Below, in pieces: positions 9,314 to 18,897 of a stretch of 64,000 nucleotides of DNA. The first letter of the stretch is position 1. Every line of letters begins with the position of its first letter. The translations under genes and the position numbers were made by a program. The stretch spans positions 1,798,001 through 1,862,000 of the forward strand of contig NZ_OW659496.1 in the NCBI RefSeq assembly GCF_940143175.1. The letters are read 5' to 3'. The notes beneath the pieces are model-generated. The model worked only from the letters and a program-made list of their open reading frames with translations. It had not been told where the DNA came from and did not search any database. The stretch comes from Erysipelothrix amsterdamensis (GTDB lineage: Bacteria > Bacillota_I > Bacilli_A > Erysipelotrichales > Erysipelotrichaceae).

Positions 9314-9340
9314 AAAAAAACCACAGTAAAACTGTGGTTT
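9314..9340 (-). terminator. Intrinsic terminator after upp
   Basis: On the minus strand AAACCACAG pairs with CTGTGGTTT around TTTTA and a T run follows. It closes the tdk-to-upp operon. Confidence 0.92.
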
Positions 9341-9345
9341 AGAAT

Positions 9346-9966
9346 TTATTTTGTACCGAAAATTCGGTCTCCAGCATCTCCAAGACCTGGAACAATGTAT
9401 CCATCCGCATTAAGTTTTTCATCGAGTGCTGCTAAGAAAATATCAACATCTGGATGTGTCTTTTTAATATGCTCCACTCCTTCAGGTGCCCCAACAAGAC
9501 AAACAAGCTTAATTGTTTTTGCCCCGTGTCTCTTTACGATTTCAATCGCTGCATCAGCACTACCACCTGTTGCAAGCATTGGATCTAAAACCAAGACTTC
9601 CGACTCAGCTAAATTTTCAGGGAATTTTGCGAAGTATTCATGTGGCATTAGTGTTTCTTCATCACGATAAACACCAACGTGCCCTACTTTAGCAGTCGGA
9701 ATTAAATTTTGAATTCCGTCTACCATTCCTAGACCAGCACGTAAAATTGGAACTAAAACAACATCACGTTTCATTTCGAATGTGTCATATTCTCCACATG
9801 GTGTGTTAATTGTAACTGGGTCTAATTTAAGATCGCGTGTAATTTCATAAGCCATAAGACCTGCTATTTCATCGAGATTTTGACGGAAATCCTTGGTCTT
9901 TGTAGATTCCATTCTCATTTGTGTAAGTTTATGTGTAATTAATGGGTGATTTAATACTGTAATCAT
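9346..9966 (-). CDS. upp: Uracil phosphoribosyltransferase
   Basis: This 206-residue enzyme makes UMP from uracil and PRPP for pyrimidine salvage. The PRPP loop [13 protein letters not shown] (about residue 125) and the uracil-binding C-terminal GLGDAGDR are intact. It overlaps the end of glyA by 4 bp, is the last gene of the operon and is followed by a terminator. The length is standard. Confidence 0.97.
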   Translation of the reverse strand: MITVLNHPLITHKLTQMRMESTKTKDFRQNLDEIAGLMAYEITRDLKLDPVTINTPCGEYDTFEMKRDVVLVPILRAGLGMVDGIQNLIPTAKVGHVGVYRDEETLMPHEYFAKFPENLAESEVLVLDPMLATGGSADAAIEIVKRHGAKTIKLVCLVGAPEGVEHIKKTHPDVDIFLAALDEKLNADGYIVPGLGDAGDRIFGTK

Positions 9967-11195
9967 ATTCTTTCTCCTCTCACCGGGTATTGACGTGTTA
10001 ATGTTTTAACTTCATTACTAATTTGTGTCAAGATTTCATCGTCTTCATAGTGCGTTAATGCTTCATGAATCCAGTGAGCAATCTTCTTAAACTCTTCCTC
10101 TTTAAAACCACGACTTGTCATGGCTGGTGATCCTAAACGGATTCCACTCGTAACAGCTGGTCGCTCTGTATCAAATGGGATTGCATTTTTATTAATGGTA
10201 ATTCCCACTTTATCCAGCACTTTTTCTGCATGAGCGCCCGTCATTCCAATACTGTTTTTCACATCCACAAGGATTAAGTGGTTATCCGTTCCGCCACTTA
10301 CCAAGCGATATCCCAAACTTGAGAACTCATGTGCGAGTGTTTTCGCATTAAGGATGACTTGTTCTTGATATGTTTTGAAATTTGGTTGTAATGCTTCATA
10401 GAAGCATACAGCTTTACCAGCAATCACATGCATCAATGGTCCCCCTTGCATACCAGGGAATACAGAACGATCCAACTTACGCGCATATTTCTCTTTACAG
10501 AGAATCGCACCACCTCGTGGTCCACGAAGTGTTTTATGCGTTGTCGTTGTTACAAAGTCTGCATAAGGGACTGGACTTTGATGAAGTCCTGTCGCAACAA
10601 GACCTGCGATATGAGCCATATCTACCATCAGATATGCACCAACTTCATCCGCAATTTCTCTAAATCGCTTGAAGTCAATTTCGCGAGAATATGCACTTGC
10701 ACCTGCTACGATTAATTTAGGTTGAACTTCTAACGCTCTTTTTAAAACGTAATCATAATCAATCATTTCAGTATGTTTATCAACACCATATCCAAAGAAT
10801 GTGTAATTGATTCCTGAAAAGTTTAATTGGTGTCCATGAGTAAGATGTCCTCCAGAATTTAAATCCATCCCTAAAACAACATCACCATGTTCCAAAACAG
10901 TCATATAAACCGCCATATTGGCTTGTGAACCACTGTGAGGCTGAACATTCGCGTGCTCTGCGCCATAAATTTCTTTAAGGCGATCAATCGCTAAATTCTC
11001 GATAGTATCAACATATTCACAACCACCATAATAACGTTTACCAGGATATCCTTCCGCATATTTATTCGTCAAAATACTCCCAGTTACTTCCAACACTTGA
11101 TCTGAAACATAATTTTCTGAAGCAATTAACTCAATATGATCAAGTTGTCGTTGCTCTTCCAATTCAACGGCTTCAAATACCTTTGTATCTCTCAT
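9963..11195 (-). CDS. glyA: Serine hydroxymethyltransferase
   Basis: This PLP enzyme interconverts serine and glycine and charges tetrahydrofolate with a one-carbon unit. The PLP lysine is in [14 protein letters not shown] (about residue 224). The 410-residue length and the ASENYVS N-terminal motif are standard. It overlaps rpiB and upp by 4 bp on either side, so translation of the three is likely coupled. Together with folD (43.6 kb) it supplies one-carbon units for purines and thymidylate. Confidence 0.97.
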   Translation of the reverse strand: MRDTKVFEAVELEEQRQLDHIELIASENYVSDQVLEVTGSILTNKYAEGYPGKRYYGGCEYVDTIENLAIDRLKEIYGAEHANVQPHSGSQANMAVYMTVLEHGDVVLGMDLNSGGHLTHGHQLNFSGINYTFFGYGVDKHTEMIDYDYVLKRALEVQPKLIVAGASAYSREIDFKRFREIADEVGAYLMVDMAHIAGLVATGLHQSPVPYADFVTTTTHKTLRGPRGGAILCKEKYARKLDRSVFPGMQGGPLMHVIAGKAVCFYEALQPNFKTYQEQVILNAKTLAHEFSSLGYRLVSGGTDNHLILVDVKNSIGMTGAHAEKVLDKVGITINKNAIPFDTERPAVTSGIRLGSPAMTSRGFKEEEFKKIAHWIHEALTHYEDDEILTQISNEVKTLTRQYPVRGERI

Positions 11196-11647
11196 TCACG
11201 GCCCTCCTTGGTCTCTAAATCAGATATCTTACAAATACGACGACCATGACGCGCATCTTCGCTGTATGGTGTCTCAATCCACGTTTTAAGAATTGCGACA
11301 TTGGTTTCATAAGGCGTTGTACGCCCTCCCAATGCAAGCATGTTTGAATCATTGTGTTCACGTGTCAATTGCGCAACCTCAGTACTTGTTACAAGAGCAC
11401 AGCGAATCCCTCTAACTTTATTCGCTACAATTGAAACACCCACACCGGTTCCACAAACAACTACACCACGATCATATAAACCTTCTGCTACAGCTTTCGC
11501 TGCAGGGTAAGCAAAGTCAGGATAATCTTGTGATTCCTCAGAATATACCCCAAAATCCTTTACCTCATGACCCATTTCCTCTAATACTAAACGGAGTCCC
11601 TCTTTTGTTTCAAACCCTCCGTGGTCCGCTGCTATAGCGATTTTCAT
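11192..11647 (-). CDS. rpiB: Ribose-5-phosphate isomerase B
   Basis: This 151-residue enzyme interconverts ribulose-5-phosphate and ribose-5-phosphate. The N-terminal AADHGGF motif (residues 6-12) and the catalytic cysteine in [10 protein letters not shown] (about residue 70) are present, as is the conserved EHN-x-SN-x-L-x-LGGR stretch. It lies between the Sua5-type gene and glyA with 4-bp overlaps, as in Bacillus ywlF. It could also act on allose-6-phosphate, but the context favours ribose-5-phosphate. Confidence 0.95.
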   Translation of the reverse strand: MKIAIAADHGGFETKEGLRLVLEEMGHEVKDFGVYSEESQDYPDFAYPAAKAVAEGLYDRGVVVCGTGVGVSIVANKVRGIRCALVTSTEVAQLTREHNDSNMLALGGRTTPYETNVAILKTWIETPYSEDARHGRRICKISDLETKEGRE

Positions 11648-12252
11648 AATCCTACCTCCTTGTTAATTTCTTCTAAAGTAATAACACCTTGTCGTAAACA
11701 TTTAATTTCATCTCCTGTAATATCAAACACACTGGATGAAACACCTCCGACACATTCTCCTAAAACAACACCTTCAATACGACCATCAAGCTGATCAATG
11801 ACCATGTCCGATGAAATTGCTGTATCAAACCCTGAACGATTTGCGGATGGAAGCCAAATTGGATATCCTACTTTGTTAATAATGTCTTGAACCCATATGT
11901 CATCAGCCATACGAATACCAATCGTACGTTGATCGCCTAAGAAAGGAAACACTCCATCTTTAATGTTAAAGATAAATGTAACCGCACCTGGCATAAAGGT
12001 TTTCATGAGATGACGATCACGGTCTGTTAAATCCGCAACACTCTCAATTTGATCAAGGGAACCAACCATTAATGGGAACGGTTTATTCTCAGGACGTTCT
12101 TTCGCATCCTTTAGCTTTTGATACAACGAACCTTCCGCACTACTTGCAGCCAATCCGTACACCGTATCCGTCATAATTGCGACAAGCCCACCCTCTTGAA
12201 TCATTTGCGCAATGTCATCACTTTGATTTTTATTAAATCGTTTTGTATCCAT
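11644..12252 (-). CDS. ywlC: Threonylcarbamoyl-AMP synthase (Sua5/YrdC family)
   Basis: This enzyme makes the threonylcarbamoyl-AMP used for t6A at position 37 of ANN-decoding tRNAs. The KxR-x(2)-x(n) YrdC signature appears as LKDAKERPENKPFPLM near residue 55, and the SANRSG segment with the substrate site is near 135. The start at 12252 is preferred over one 13 codons upstream because GAGGAAACG sits just before it. The resulting 202-residue protein is a single YrdC domain. It lies between prmC and rpiB in the conserved prfA cluster. Confidence 0.9.
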   Translation of the reverse strand: MDTKRFNKNQSDDIAQMIQEGGLVAIMTDTVYGLAASSAEGSLYQKLKDAKERPENKPFPLMVGSLDQIESVADLTDRDRHLMKTFMPGAVTFIFNIKDGVFPFLGDQRTIGIRMADDIWVQDIINKVGYPIWLPSANRSGFDTAISSDMVIDQLDGRIEGVVLGECVGGVSSSVFDITGDEIKCLRQGVITLEEINKEVGL

Positions 12253-12309
12253 TTCGTTTCCTCTACTCTCTACGTCTATTTTATCACACACATACCCAAA
12301 AAAAAGATA

Positions 12310-13161
12310 CTAATCTTCGAGATTAATACCTTTGTAGACAAAGACCATACGATCAAGGCCATTGATGTCTTGACGAAGCACAATCTTAGCGTCACCAAAA
12401 AATTCTTGAGCTAACGAAACAACTGCTTCCCCAATATCAAAACCAATCTCAAAAGCCATCACTGCCTTATCATTTAAAACAAGATGTGCCTTCTCAAATA
12501 CTTTACGATAGAAAAACAAACCGTCCTCACCACCAAATAAGGCAACATGAGGTTCGTTGTTCAACACCGAAGTTTGAATATGTTCTGTATTTTTAATATA
12601 TGGTGGATTACATGCTAGAACATCAAGCTTAATATTTTTCTCAATTAGAGGTTCTAACATATCTCCCTGCATAAACTCCATATTTGCTTGGTTGTAATCC
12701 GCATTACGGCGTGCTACTTCCAATGCTTCTTCACTAATATCGGAAGCATAAACTTTTAAGTCTAATTCTTTTGCTAAAGCAATGCCAATAGCACCACTTC
12801 CACATGCGACATCCGCAATTACGGGTGTATCAAAATGTGCATCAATATCGGATAAAAGATGACCCACAAGTTCTTCTGTTTCGGAACGAGGAATCAGTAC
12901 GCCCTCATTCACGAACAACTTATAGCCATAAAACCACTCATACCCTAAGACATACCCTAAAGGTTCATCTGTAGTTAATTGATTAATCTTATTTCGATAT
13001 TCGTTAGTGAAAACAGCCTCAACCTCTTCATTATAAATAGCAAACATATCTAAATCTTTATCGCGTAAGAGTTCAAGCATTAAAACACGAGCGAAGCCCG
13101 TATAGATATTTGCTTTGTCGAGAATCTCTGTTCCCTCATTAACTAAATCTTTATAAGTCAT
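12310..13161 (-). CDS. prmC: Release-factor glutamine methyltransferase
   Basis: PrmC methylates the glutamine of the GGQ motif of the release factors. The N-terminal helical domain is followed by a Rossmann SAM-binding domain with VACGSGAIGIAL (about residue 117) and the substrate-specific NPPYI motif (about residue 185). The 283-residue length is normal. It shares one base with the end of prfA (stop and start overlap), so enzyme and substrate are made together. Confidence 0.96.
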   Translation of the reverse strand: MTYKDLVNEGTEILDKANIYTGFARVLMLELLRDKDLDMFAIYNEEVEAVFTNEYRNKINQLTTDEPLGYVLGYEWFYGYKLFVNEGVLIPRSETEELVGHLLSDIDAHFDTPVIADVACGSGAIGIALAKELDLKVYASDISEEALEVARRNADYNQANMEFMQGDMLEPLIEKNIKLDVLACNPPYIKNTEHIQTSVLNNEPHVALFGGEDGLFFYRKVFEKAHLVLNDKAVMAFEIGFDIGEAVVSLAQEFFGDAKIVLRQDINGLDRMVFVYKGINLED

Positions 13162-14240
13162 TAAGCACCTTGTTCAAGGATTTCTTTTTGTTCTTGCTCA
13201 AGCAGAGCATTCACAATTTCATCCAACTTACCTTCCATAATAATGTCTAATTTTTGTAATGTTAATCCAATACGGTGATCACTCACACGGTTTTGTGGAT
13301 AGTTGTATGTACGTATTTTTTCAGAACGCGCACCGGTACCAACTTTAGATTGGCGTTCGCCATGACGTTCTTCTTGAATACGACGTTGATGTTCTTCATA
13401 AACACGAGCACGAACAAGACGCATTGCTTTATCTTTATTATCGTGTTGTGAACGTCCATCTTGACACTTCACTGCGATCCCTGTAGGTTTGTGAACAATA
13501 CGAACAGCTGAGTCTGTTTTATTAACATGTTGTCCCCCAGCGCCTGATGATCGCATTGTGTCAATCTCAAGATCATTTGGATCGATGTCAATTTCTTCAT
13601 CCTCAACATCCGCTAGAACGAGAACTGTTGCGGTTGAAGTATGAATTCGACCTTGTGTTTCTGTTTTTGGCACACGTTGAACACGATGTGCTCCTGATTC
13701 AAATTTAAAGTGACGGAATGGTTCCGCACCTTTAACTACGAATGAAATTAAAGAATATCCACCCGCTTCAGCATCCATTGCTTCAATTAATTCATATTTG
13801 TATCCTAGACTTTCTGCATATCGGGTGTACATACGGTATAAGTCACCTGCGAAGATATTTCCTTCATCGCCACCCGCTGCTCCACGAATTTCCACAATTG
13901 CATCAAACGAATCTGATGGATCTTTAGGAACCAACAGAACTTCGAGTTCTTCGATAATTTTTACCATTTTTTCAGAATATTCTGCAGATTCCATTGCTGC
14001 AAGCTCTTGCAACTCAGGCTCATCGACAGCAAGCATTTCTTGAGCTTGCGTAAAAAAGTCTTCTGCCTCTAAGAATTGTCGGTATGCATGCAAGACTTGC
14101 TGCATAGACGATTGTTCTTTACCTAATTTTGCCATCATTTTACGATCAGACAACACTTCTGAAGACATCATCATTTCTGTGATGTCTTCATCACGTGCTT
14201 GAATCTTTTCAAGACGGTCTCTCATTGTTTTTTCCATCAT
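13161..14240 (-). CDS. prfA: Peptide chain release factor 1
   Basis: RF1 terminates translation at UAA and UAG. The 359-residue protein has the GGQ motif in SSGAGGQHVNKTDSAVR (about residue 230) and a P-x-T tripeptide (PKT in RVPKTETQGRIH), which places it with RF1 rather than RF2. There is no programmed frameshift. It abuts tdk (shared base) and prmC. Recycling and methylation partners are in the same operon. Confidence 0.97.
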   Translation of the reverse strand: MMEKTMRDRLEKIQARDEDITEMMMSSEVLSDRKMMAKLGKEQSSMQQVLHAYRQFLEAEDFFTQAQEMLAVDEPELQELAAMESAEYSEKMVKIIEELEVLLVPKDPSDSFDAIVEIRGAAGGDEGNIFAGDLYRMYTRYAESLGYKYELIEAMDAEAGGYSLISFVVKGAEPFRHFKFESGAHRVQRVPKTETQGRIHTSTATVLVLADVEDEEIDIDPNDLEIDTMRSSGAGGQHVNKTDSAVRIVHKPTGIAVKCQDGRSQHDNKDKAMRLVRARVYEEHQRRIQEERHGERQSKVGTGARSEKIRTYNYPQNRVSDHRIGLTLQKLDIIMEGKLDEIVNALLEQEQKEILEQGA

Positions 14241-14854
14241 TATTTATCACCTTCGCTATTTCCATTAATTTGAGGTTTATCCAAAACGATATGGTCATGA
14301 CGGCATCGTGCTTCATACGATTCACTCGCTCCAATCATAACAACTGGATCATGATAGGATGCCGGTTTTCCATTTACTAAGCGTTGAGTACGTGTCGCAG
14401 GTGCACCACATTCAGTACAAACCGCTGTAAGTTTTGTGACAAACTCTGCAGTAGTCATTAATTTAGGAATTACGCCAAAAGGTTCACCACGAAAATCCAT
14501 GTCAAGACCTGCTACCATTACTCGTTTACCTTCTAAGGCAAGATGGTCACACACCTTAACAATTTCCTCATCAAAGAATTGAACTTCATCAATCGCAACA
14601 ACATCCGTTTCTTTAGTAACGTATTTTAAGATGTCTGTCGCCTTATCAACTACAACACTTTGCACGCTAGTTCCCGCATGCGAAACGACCTTACTGTCAC
14701 TGTAGCGATTATCCACAGCTGGCTTAAAAACAATAATGTTTTTATGTGCAAATTTTAAAACATTAATACGACGAATTAACTCTTCAGTCTTCCCAGCAAA
14801 CATACACCCGGTAATGACTTCGATATAACCCTCTTGATATTGATGATACATCAT
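14240..14854 (-). CDS. tdk: Thymidine kinase
   Basis: This 204-residue type II thymidine kinase phosphorylates thymidine for salvage. The P-loop [11 protein letters not shown] (about residues 16-26), the DEVQFF segment and the zinc-binding CTEC with a later Cys/His pair mark the family. The N terminus may start at either of two adjacent ATGs. It heads the tdk-prfA-prmC operon downstream of rpmE, from which it is separated by a terminator. Confidence 0.95.
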   Translation of the reverse strand: MMYHQYQEGYIEVITGCMFAGKTEELIRRINVLKFAHKNIIVFKPAVDNRYSDSKVVSHAGTSVQSVVVDKATDILKYVTKETDVVAIDEVQFFDEEIVKVCDHLALEGKRVMVAGLDMDFRGEPFGVIPKLMTTAEFVTKLTAVCTECGAPATRTQRLVNGKPASYHDPVVMIGASESYEARCRHDHIVLDKPQINGNSEGDK

Positions 14855-14954
14855 ATTCTTTCACCTCATCATTATTATTCTATCGTATTTTAACAAAATT
14901 TATACACAAAGTCCTAAAAATAACACTATATTTCTACATTTCATAATTTACTCA

Positions 14955-14984
14955 TAAAAAAGAGCGTTGTCGCCAACACTCTTT
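14955..14984 (-). terminator. Intrinsic terminator after rpmE
   Basis: On the minus strand GAGTGTTG pairs with CAACGCTC (one G-U pair) around GCGA and is followed by a T run. It separates rpmE from tdk. Confidence 0.88.
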
Positions 14985-15006
14985 TCATTGTTTATAAGGT
15001 TGAACC

Positions 15007-15210
15007 TTATTTTATACCATATTTCTTATTGAACTTGTCAATACGTCCAGCTGCATTAGCAAAACGTTGTTTTCCTGTATAGAAAGGATGGCAGTTTGAG
15101 CAAGTATCTACACGTAGATCTGTTGCTGTTGAACCAACTTCAATTTCAGTATTACAAGATGAACAAACAATTTTTGTTTGGTGGTATTCTGGATGAATTC
15201 CTTTTTTCAT
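15007..15210 (-). CDS. rpmE: 50S ribosomal protein L31 (zinc-binding form)
   Basis: This is the 67-residue type A L31 with the zinc ligands in CSSC (residues 16-19) and CSNC (about 36-39). L31 bridges the two ribosomal subunits. The zinc-binding form is usually replaced by a Cys-free paralogue under zinc starvation; none is seen in this window. The gene is monocistronic, with its own promoter and leader upstream and a terminator downstream. Confidence 0.97.
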   Translation of the reverse strand: MKKGIHPEYHQTKIVCSSCNTEIEVGSTATDLRVDTCSNCHPFYTGKQRFANAAGRIDKFNKKYGIK

Positions 15211-15227
15211 ATGTACATGTCTCCTTC

Positions 15228-15293
15228 CGCCTAAAGTTTTTTCACTTTAGATAAGTGCTAAGTTATAATAGCATATCCAATAGTAAAGCGCAA
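15228..15293 (-). promoter_or_regulatory. rpmE promoter and leader hairpin
   Basis: On the minus strand -35 TTGCGC (15288-15293) and -10 TATTAT (15265-15270) are 17 bp apart. The short leader can fold CTAAAGT with ACTTTAG (15231-15250), which ends next to the AGGAG ribosome site. A competing hairpin (CACTT with AAGTG, upstream half) shares bases with it. Autoregulatory L31 leaders are known in Firmicutes; that this is one is inference. Confidence 0.55.
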
Positions 15294-15422
15294 TAAAAAA
15301 CGCTTATGCTTTGCATGAAATTTTCACGCCTAAAATTATGTGTTTTTTCTAAACTAAGATGAATACTTTTTTTAACGTCTTATTAAGCCTTATTTACACA
15401 TTAATATGAATTATGTGCAGAT

Positions 15423-15596
15423 TTAACTTTTTTGTGAATTAATAATATTTTCGATGATAATCCCTAACATAAGCCCTAAACCTGGGCCTGCTACCATTGT
15501 ATAAATCATGGGTATATTAAGCAAAAGGCTGATAAGAACACCAAATGCCGTACCGATGAGTAATCCAAATCCAACACCATAACCTTGATCTTTCAT
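15423..15596 (-). CDS. Small glycine-rich membrane protein, unknown function
   Basis: I do not recognise this 57-residue protein. It consists of two hydrophobic, glycine-rich segments (about residues 6-25 and 29-49) resembling glycine zippers, with a short polar C terminus. The start at 15596 is chosen because AGGAG lies just upstream and the TAA of the acetyltransferase gene overlaps the ATG by one base, so translation is probably coupled to that gene. A longer frame exists but its extra residues lie in the upstream gene. Confidence 0.6.
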   Translation of the reverse strand: MKDQGYGVGFGLLIGTAFGVLISLLLNIPMIYTMVAGPGLGLMLGIIIENIINSQKS

Positions 15597-16012
15597 TATA
15601 TCTCCTTTCGATATTTTACGAAGCATTTCCCTTGTGCATCCTCTATGAGTTTCATCGGAATACTTTTATAGAAAGCAATTAACTTTGGATTGTTATCCGT
15701 AATTAATACAGTCTGTCTAACATCGGGATACAGCGATAAAAGTGTAAGCAACAATGTTTTTCCGATTCCTTGACGTTGACAATCACTAAGAATCAGTAAA
15801 TCTTGAATATAAAGAATCGTTTCTTGATCACCAACAGCGCGAATTAGTCCAACGAGTTTGTTTCCCTTCCAAGCCGTAAGTGTAATCATTGAGTTTTTTA
15901 TGGCACGCATAAGTTTTTCAGGGTTATTTGTATATGCATACCAACCTGTATCATTGTACAGTTTTAATACATCGTTTAATTCAAGATCTTCGTCTTGTTT
16001 ATACGTAATCAT
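15596..16012 (-). CDS. GNAT-family N-acetyltransferase
   Basis: This 138-residue protein has the GNAT fold, with the acetyl-CoA loop in SDCQRQGIGKTLL (about residues 78-90; the Q/R-x-x-G-x-G/A pattern). Its substrate is unknown. A short WxxY motif and the DVxxLY start are shared with many small amine acetyltransferases. Its stop overlaps the start of the small membrane protein gene downstream, suggesting a two-gene operon. Confidence 0.85.
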   Translation of the reverse strand: MITYKQDEDLELNDVLKLYNDTGWYAYTNNPEKLMRAIKNSMITLTAWKGNKLVGLIRAVGDQETILYIQDLLILSDCQRQGIGKTLLLTLLSLYPDVRQTVLITDNNPKLIAFYKSIPMKLIEDAQGKCFVKYRKEI

Positions 16013-16138
16013 TTCTGTATCACCGCCTTTATGATTATTGTATGCTTTATAAATTGCTTACACAACCCATATCCAATAATCATTTCCGTGACATGTGAGG
16101 ACATTTTGTGTTTACCGTGTTGTTATATTTCAGTTAAT

Positions 16139-16175
16139 AAAAAAATACCGTTAATATTCAAAACGGTATTTTTTG
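16139..16175 (-). terminator. Intrinsic terminator after the 128-residue membrane protein gene
   Basis: On the minus strand AAATACCGTT pairs with AACGGTATTT around a 9-nt loop and a T run follows. Confidence 0.9.
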
Positions 16176-16186
16176 GACACTTCACC

Positions 16187-16573
16187 TTAGCTTAGTATTG
16201 TCCTCTTCTTTAATTCTTTGTATTTGAACCTAAAGTCGATACATCCTACACCAAAAAGAAGCAATAAAACCAGCACATAGGCAGGTTCAATAATGTGAGC
16301 AAATAAGGAAACAACACTTACTCCAAGTAAACATAGTAGAAATGCACCCCAAAAATAAACTTCTTTTCTTAGGATATCCGTTTCCATGTCTGGTATGTGA
16401 TGACGGTCATATTTAATCACGCCCATTCCAGACATGATAATAGCTATGTAGAGAAGGTAGGTTGTGATGAAAAAGAAGTCCCCTGTACTGGAACAAATAA
16501 GCCAACCTAAGCCAATCATAATGATGACATAAATCGGTGTAAATAATGATAGATGATCTTTTATTCTTTTCAT
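16187..16573 (-). CDS. Four-helix membrane protein, unknown function
   Basis: This 128-residue protein has four predicted membrane segments in two pairs, joined by a hydrophilic loop (about residues 55-72) rich in His and Asp, and a basic C terminus. I do not recognise the family; superficially it resembles the C-terminal cytosol-facing part of some amino acid permease partners, but no motif supports that. It lies 28 bp downstream of the permease gene and just before a terminator, so it is probably the last gene of that operon. Confidence 0.65.
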   Translation of the reverse strand: MKRIKDHLSLFTPIYVIIMIGLGWLICSSTGDFFFITTYLLYIAIIMSGMGVIKYDRHHIPDMETDILRKEVYFWGAFLLCLLGVSVVSLFAHIIEPAYVLVLLLLFGVGCIDFRFKYKELKKRTILS

Positions 16574-16601
16574 TTTGACTCCATCCTCTCGATTGGTGTG
16601 A

Positions 16602-17879
16602 TCAAACCTTGATTTGATCTTGACGATTTTTTTTCATTATAAAGTAGAATGGAACTGCAATAAGCAGCCCAGCAAGTCCCCAGAGAAGTTGCTCCATGGT
16701 TGCTTGTGACAGCATCCCAAAGCTAACGCTAATTGCGAAAATCGGAATTACCGGTCCAAACGGCATTTTAAAATCAAACTCAGTAGGTTGATTTCTTTTG
16801 CGGAATACCAATACCGAAAGACATGTCGGAATGTATTGTGCAAAACGAGAAACAACACTAATTGCAGCGAGTGTGGCGAAACTTCCAGATAATGCAATAG
16901 GAATCGCAATTGCCACTGAAATTAAGATCGCATACGTTGGTGTATCACGTTTACTCCGTTTACCAATAAACGAAGGAAGTAAGCCATCATCTGCCAGCGC
17001 AACGCCACATCGTGGTGTCACAAATGAATTCGCAATATTGATACCACCAATTGAAACAAGAGTCCCCGCCGCAACAAGAGATGCTCCAAAAGGCCCAAGT
17101 ATCATACCCATAGCCGTTTGAATTGGTGCAGGTATATGAGCGAGTTCAGGACCTAAAATCCCTATCGAAACGAACTGTATGAAAAAATAGAAGAGAGAAA
17201 CAGTAATCATAACAATCACAGTCGCCTTCGGTAAATCCTTTTGCGGATTTTCCATATCTTCTGCAGCCACTGAAAGATTCTCAAATCCGGTAAAAGCATA
17301 AAACATTAGCAGTGCTGTTTTCCCAAAGTTACCTGTTGTTTCAATAAATACCGGACTGTAATTACTTGGCTTAATAAAAAAGATACCAACAGCAATAAAA
17401 ATAATCATTGGTACCAGTTTTGAAACCGTCACCACATTATTGAGGATTTTTGAAATATTAACCCCTATGATATTCACAATACCAAGTCCAACAAGAATAC
17501 ACACAACCACAATGTTTTGAATCATTGGGTCTTGAGCAGCAGGAACAATTTGCCCAAGTGCTGTCGCAAACGCAACTGCCATTGTTGCCCAAGCAATGAT
17601 GCAAATCGCCCACTTAATAAAACCAACCTCAAATCCAATGAAATCCCCAAAAGCTTCTTTCGCATATACATAGGGACCACCATTTTTATTGAAATACGTT
17701 GCAGCTTCCGCAAAACACAATCCAATACTCATCACAACAAACATATTAAATATAAACACAGCTAAGCTTGCTGTTCCCATAAGTGCCATCGCTTTATTGG
17801 GTAAGAGAAAAATACCTGAACCGATAATAGCGTTTATTCCTAATAGCACGATACTGAATAACCCGAGTTTTTTCTTCAT
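16602..17879 (-). CDS. APC-superfamily amino acid permease
   Basis: This 425-residue protein has 12 predicted membrane segments and the APC signature GINAIIGSGIFLLP in the first helix, where the backbone around GSG binds substrate. The start at 17879 is favoured over an ATG three codons earlier because AGGATGG is then correctly spaced. The substrate is not deducible from sequence. It follows a TIM-barrel protein and a two-part ThrE-type exporter on the same strand, so this block may both import and export small amino acids. Confidence 0.9.
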   Translation of the reverse strand: MKKKLGLFSIVLLGINAIIGSGIFLLPNKAMALMGTASLAVFIFNMFVVMSIGLCFAEAATYFNKNGGPYVYAKEAFGDFIGFEVGFIKWAICIIAWATMAVAFATALGQIVPAAQDPMIQNIVVVCILVGLGIVNIIGVNISKILNNVVTVSKLVPMIIFIAVGIFFIKPSNYSPVFIETTGNFGKTALLMFYAFTGFENLSVAAEDMENPQKDLPKATVIVMITVSLFYFFIQFVSIGILGPELAHIPAPIQTAMGMILGPFGASLVAAGTLVSIGGINIANSFVTPRCGVALADDGLLPSFIGKRSKRDTPTYAILISVAIAIPIALSGSFATLAAISVVSRFAQYIPTCLSVLVFRKRNQPTEFDFKMPFGPVIPIFAISVSFGMLSQATMEQLLWGLAGLLIAVPFYFIMKKNRQDQIKV

Positions 17880-17964
17880 GTACACCATCCTAACTGAAAA
17901 ATGAATTTATACTTAATGATAAACGAATTCAGATAAAATGGATATCATTTTTATATTATTTGTA

Positions 17965-18870
17965 TTAACGGTTAATTGATCGGGACATTATTGTTGTGGT
18001 GTGGCGGATTCCACGGATTGCTACTGAGAGTGCAAAAATGTTTTCCACAAGAGCAAGACCTCCATATCCGGCATCACCAATATGCTGAATATCTGCACCC
18101 GCAATTTTGTTACGAATTGCGATATTCTCAATCACAGCCTTACTTGAACCTTCTTGACTTGTTCCGATTGCAGTGAGGACAAGTGCTTGATGTTGATGTA
18201 CGACCTTGATTGCACGAATAAGTTCTTCGTCTGTAAAACCAGGTACAGTTCCAACTGCAGGCATTAAAATTACATCTGCTCCCGCATCACAAAAATCCTT
18301 AATTGTTTCTGGATCGGGAACAACAGATTCATCAACACCGGCACCATGCATTTTTCCTGCGATGATTAATCCGCCAAAATGTTTACGAGCACTTCGAATT
18401 GCTTTCGCAATTTCATGATTGGTCACACCAGTTCCAGGATTTCCTGTAAGGCAGATAAAATCAAAACCAAGATTCGCAGCTTCTTTGAGTGTCTTTTCAG
18501 AGCACATGCGACCTTCTGCAATAACACCTTGCGCTTCTAACATTTCCGCATTGAAATCTACCGGTTCTAAATTTACTCCAATTGGCCGTCCCACTAACTC
18601 CTTCAGTTTTTGAATGATTTTTTTCGGTTCACAGGCCTCAAGCCCGGCGATAAATGGATTCAGTGTATCAAATCCATTAAGAAGAATTAAGTCTGCTCCA
18701 AAAGCCTTGGCGACCTCCGCATTCGTGATGCCACCTTGTACGGATCCAAAAACAACGTTTTCAGAACAAATCGTACGCCCCTCTGCAGCCTTGATCGCTG
18801 TTTTAAGTGTTTTCCCATCCATCGAACGAAAATCACTAGCATTACAATCTAATATACGTTTACTCATCAT
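17965..18870 (-). CDS. TIM-barrel protein of unknown function (phosphonomutase-like family)
   Basis: The 301-residue protein has the repeated beta-alpha pattern of a TIM barrel, with conserved-looking loops VFGSVQGGITNAEVAK (about residue 40), LTGNPGTGVTNHEIA (about 139) and GAGADVILMP-type segment (about 199). I recall this family being labelled in databases as haloacid-dehalogenase-like or PEP-phosphonomutase-like, but there is no HAD DxDx motif here, so the first label is wrong. It lies 27 bp after the ThrE-type exporter and before an APC permease, which hints at amino-acid or sugar-acid metabolism. No reaction can be assigned. Confidence 0.6.
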   Translation of the reverse strand: MMSKRILDCNASDFRSMDGKTLKTAIKAAEGRTICSENVVFGSVQGGITNAEVAKAFGADLILLNGFDTLNPFIAGLEACEPKKIIQKLKELVGRPIGVNLEPVDFNAEMLEAQGVIAEGRMCSEKTLKEAANLGFDFICLTGNPGTGVTNHEIAKAIRSARKHFGGLIIAGKMHGAGVDESVVPDPETIKDFCDAGADVILMPAVGTVPGFTDEELIRAIKVVHQHQALVLTAIGTSQEGSSKAVIENIAIRNKIAGADIQHIGDAGYGGLALVENIFALSVAIRGIRHTTTIMSRSINR

Positions 18871-18897
18871 AATTCCCCCTTTTGTTTTAATCTTTGA

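Noticed and set aside
17965-18870. Haloacid dehalogenase-like hydrolase label for the TIM-barrel protein
   Set aside because: There is no N-terminal DxDx(T/V) motif and the pattern is a beta-alpha barrel.
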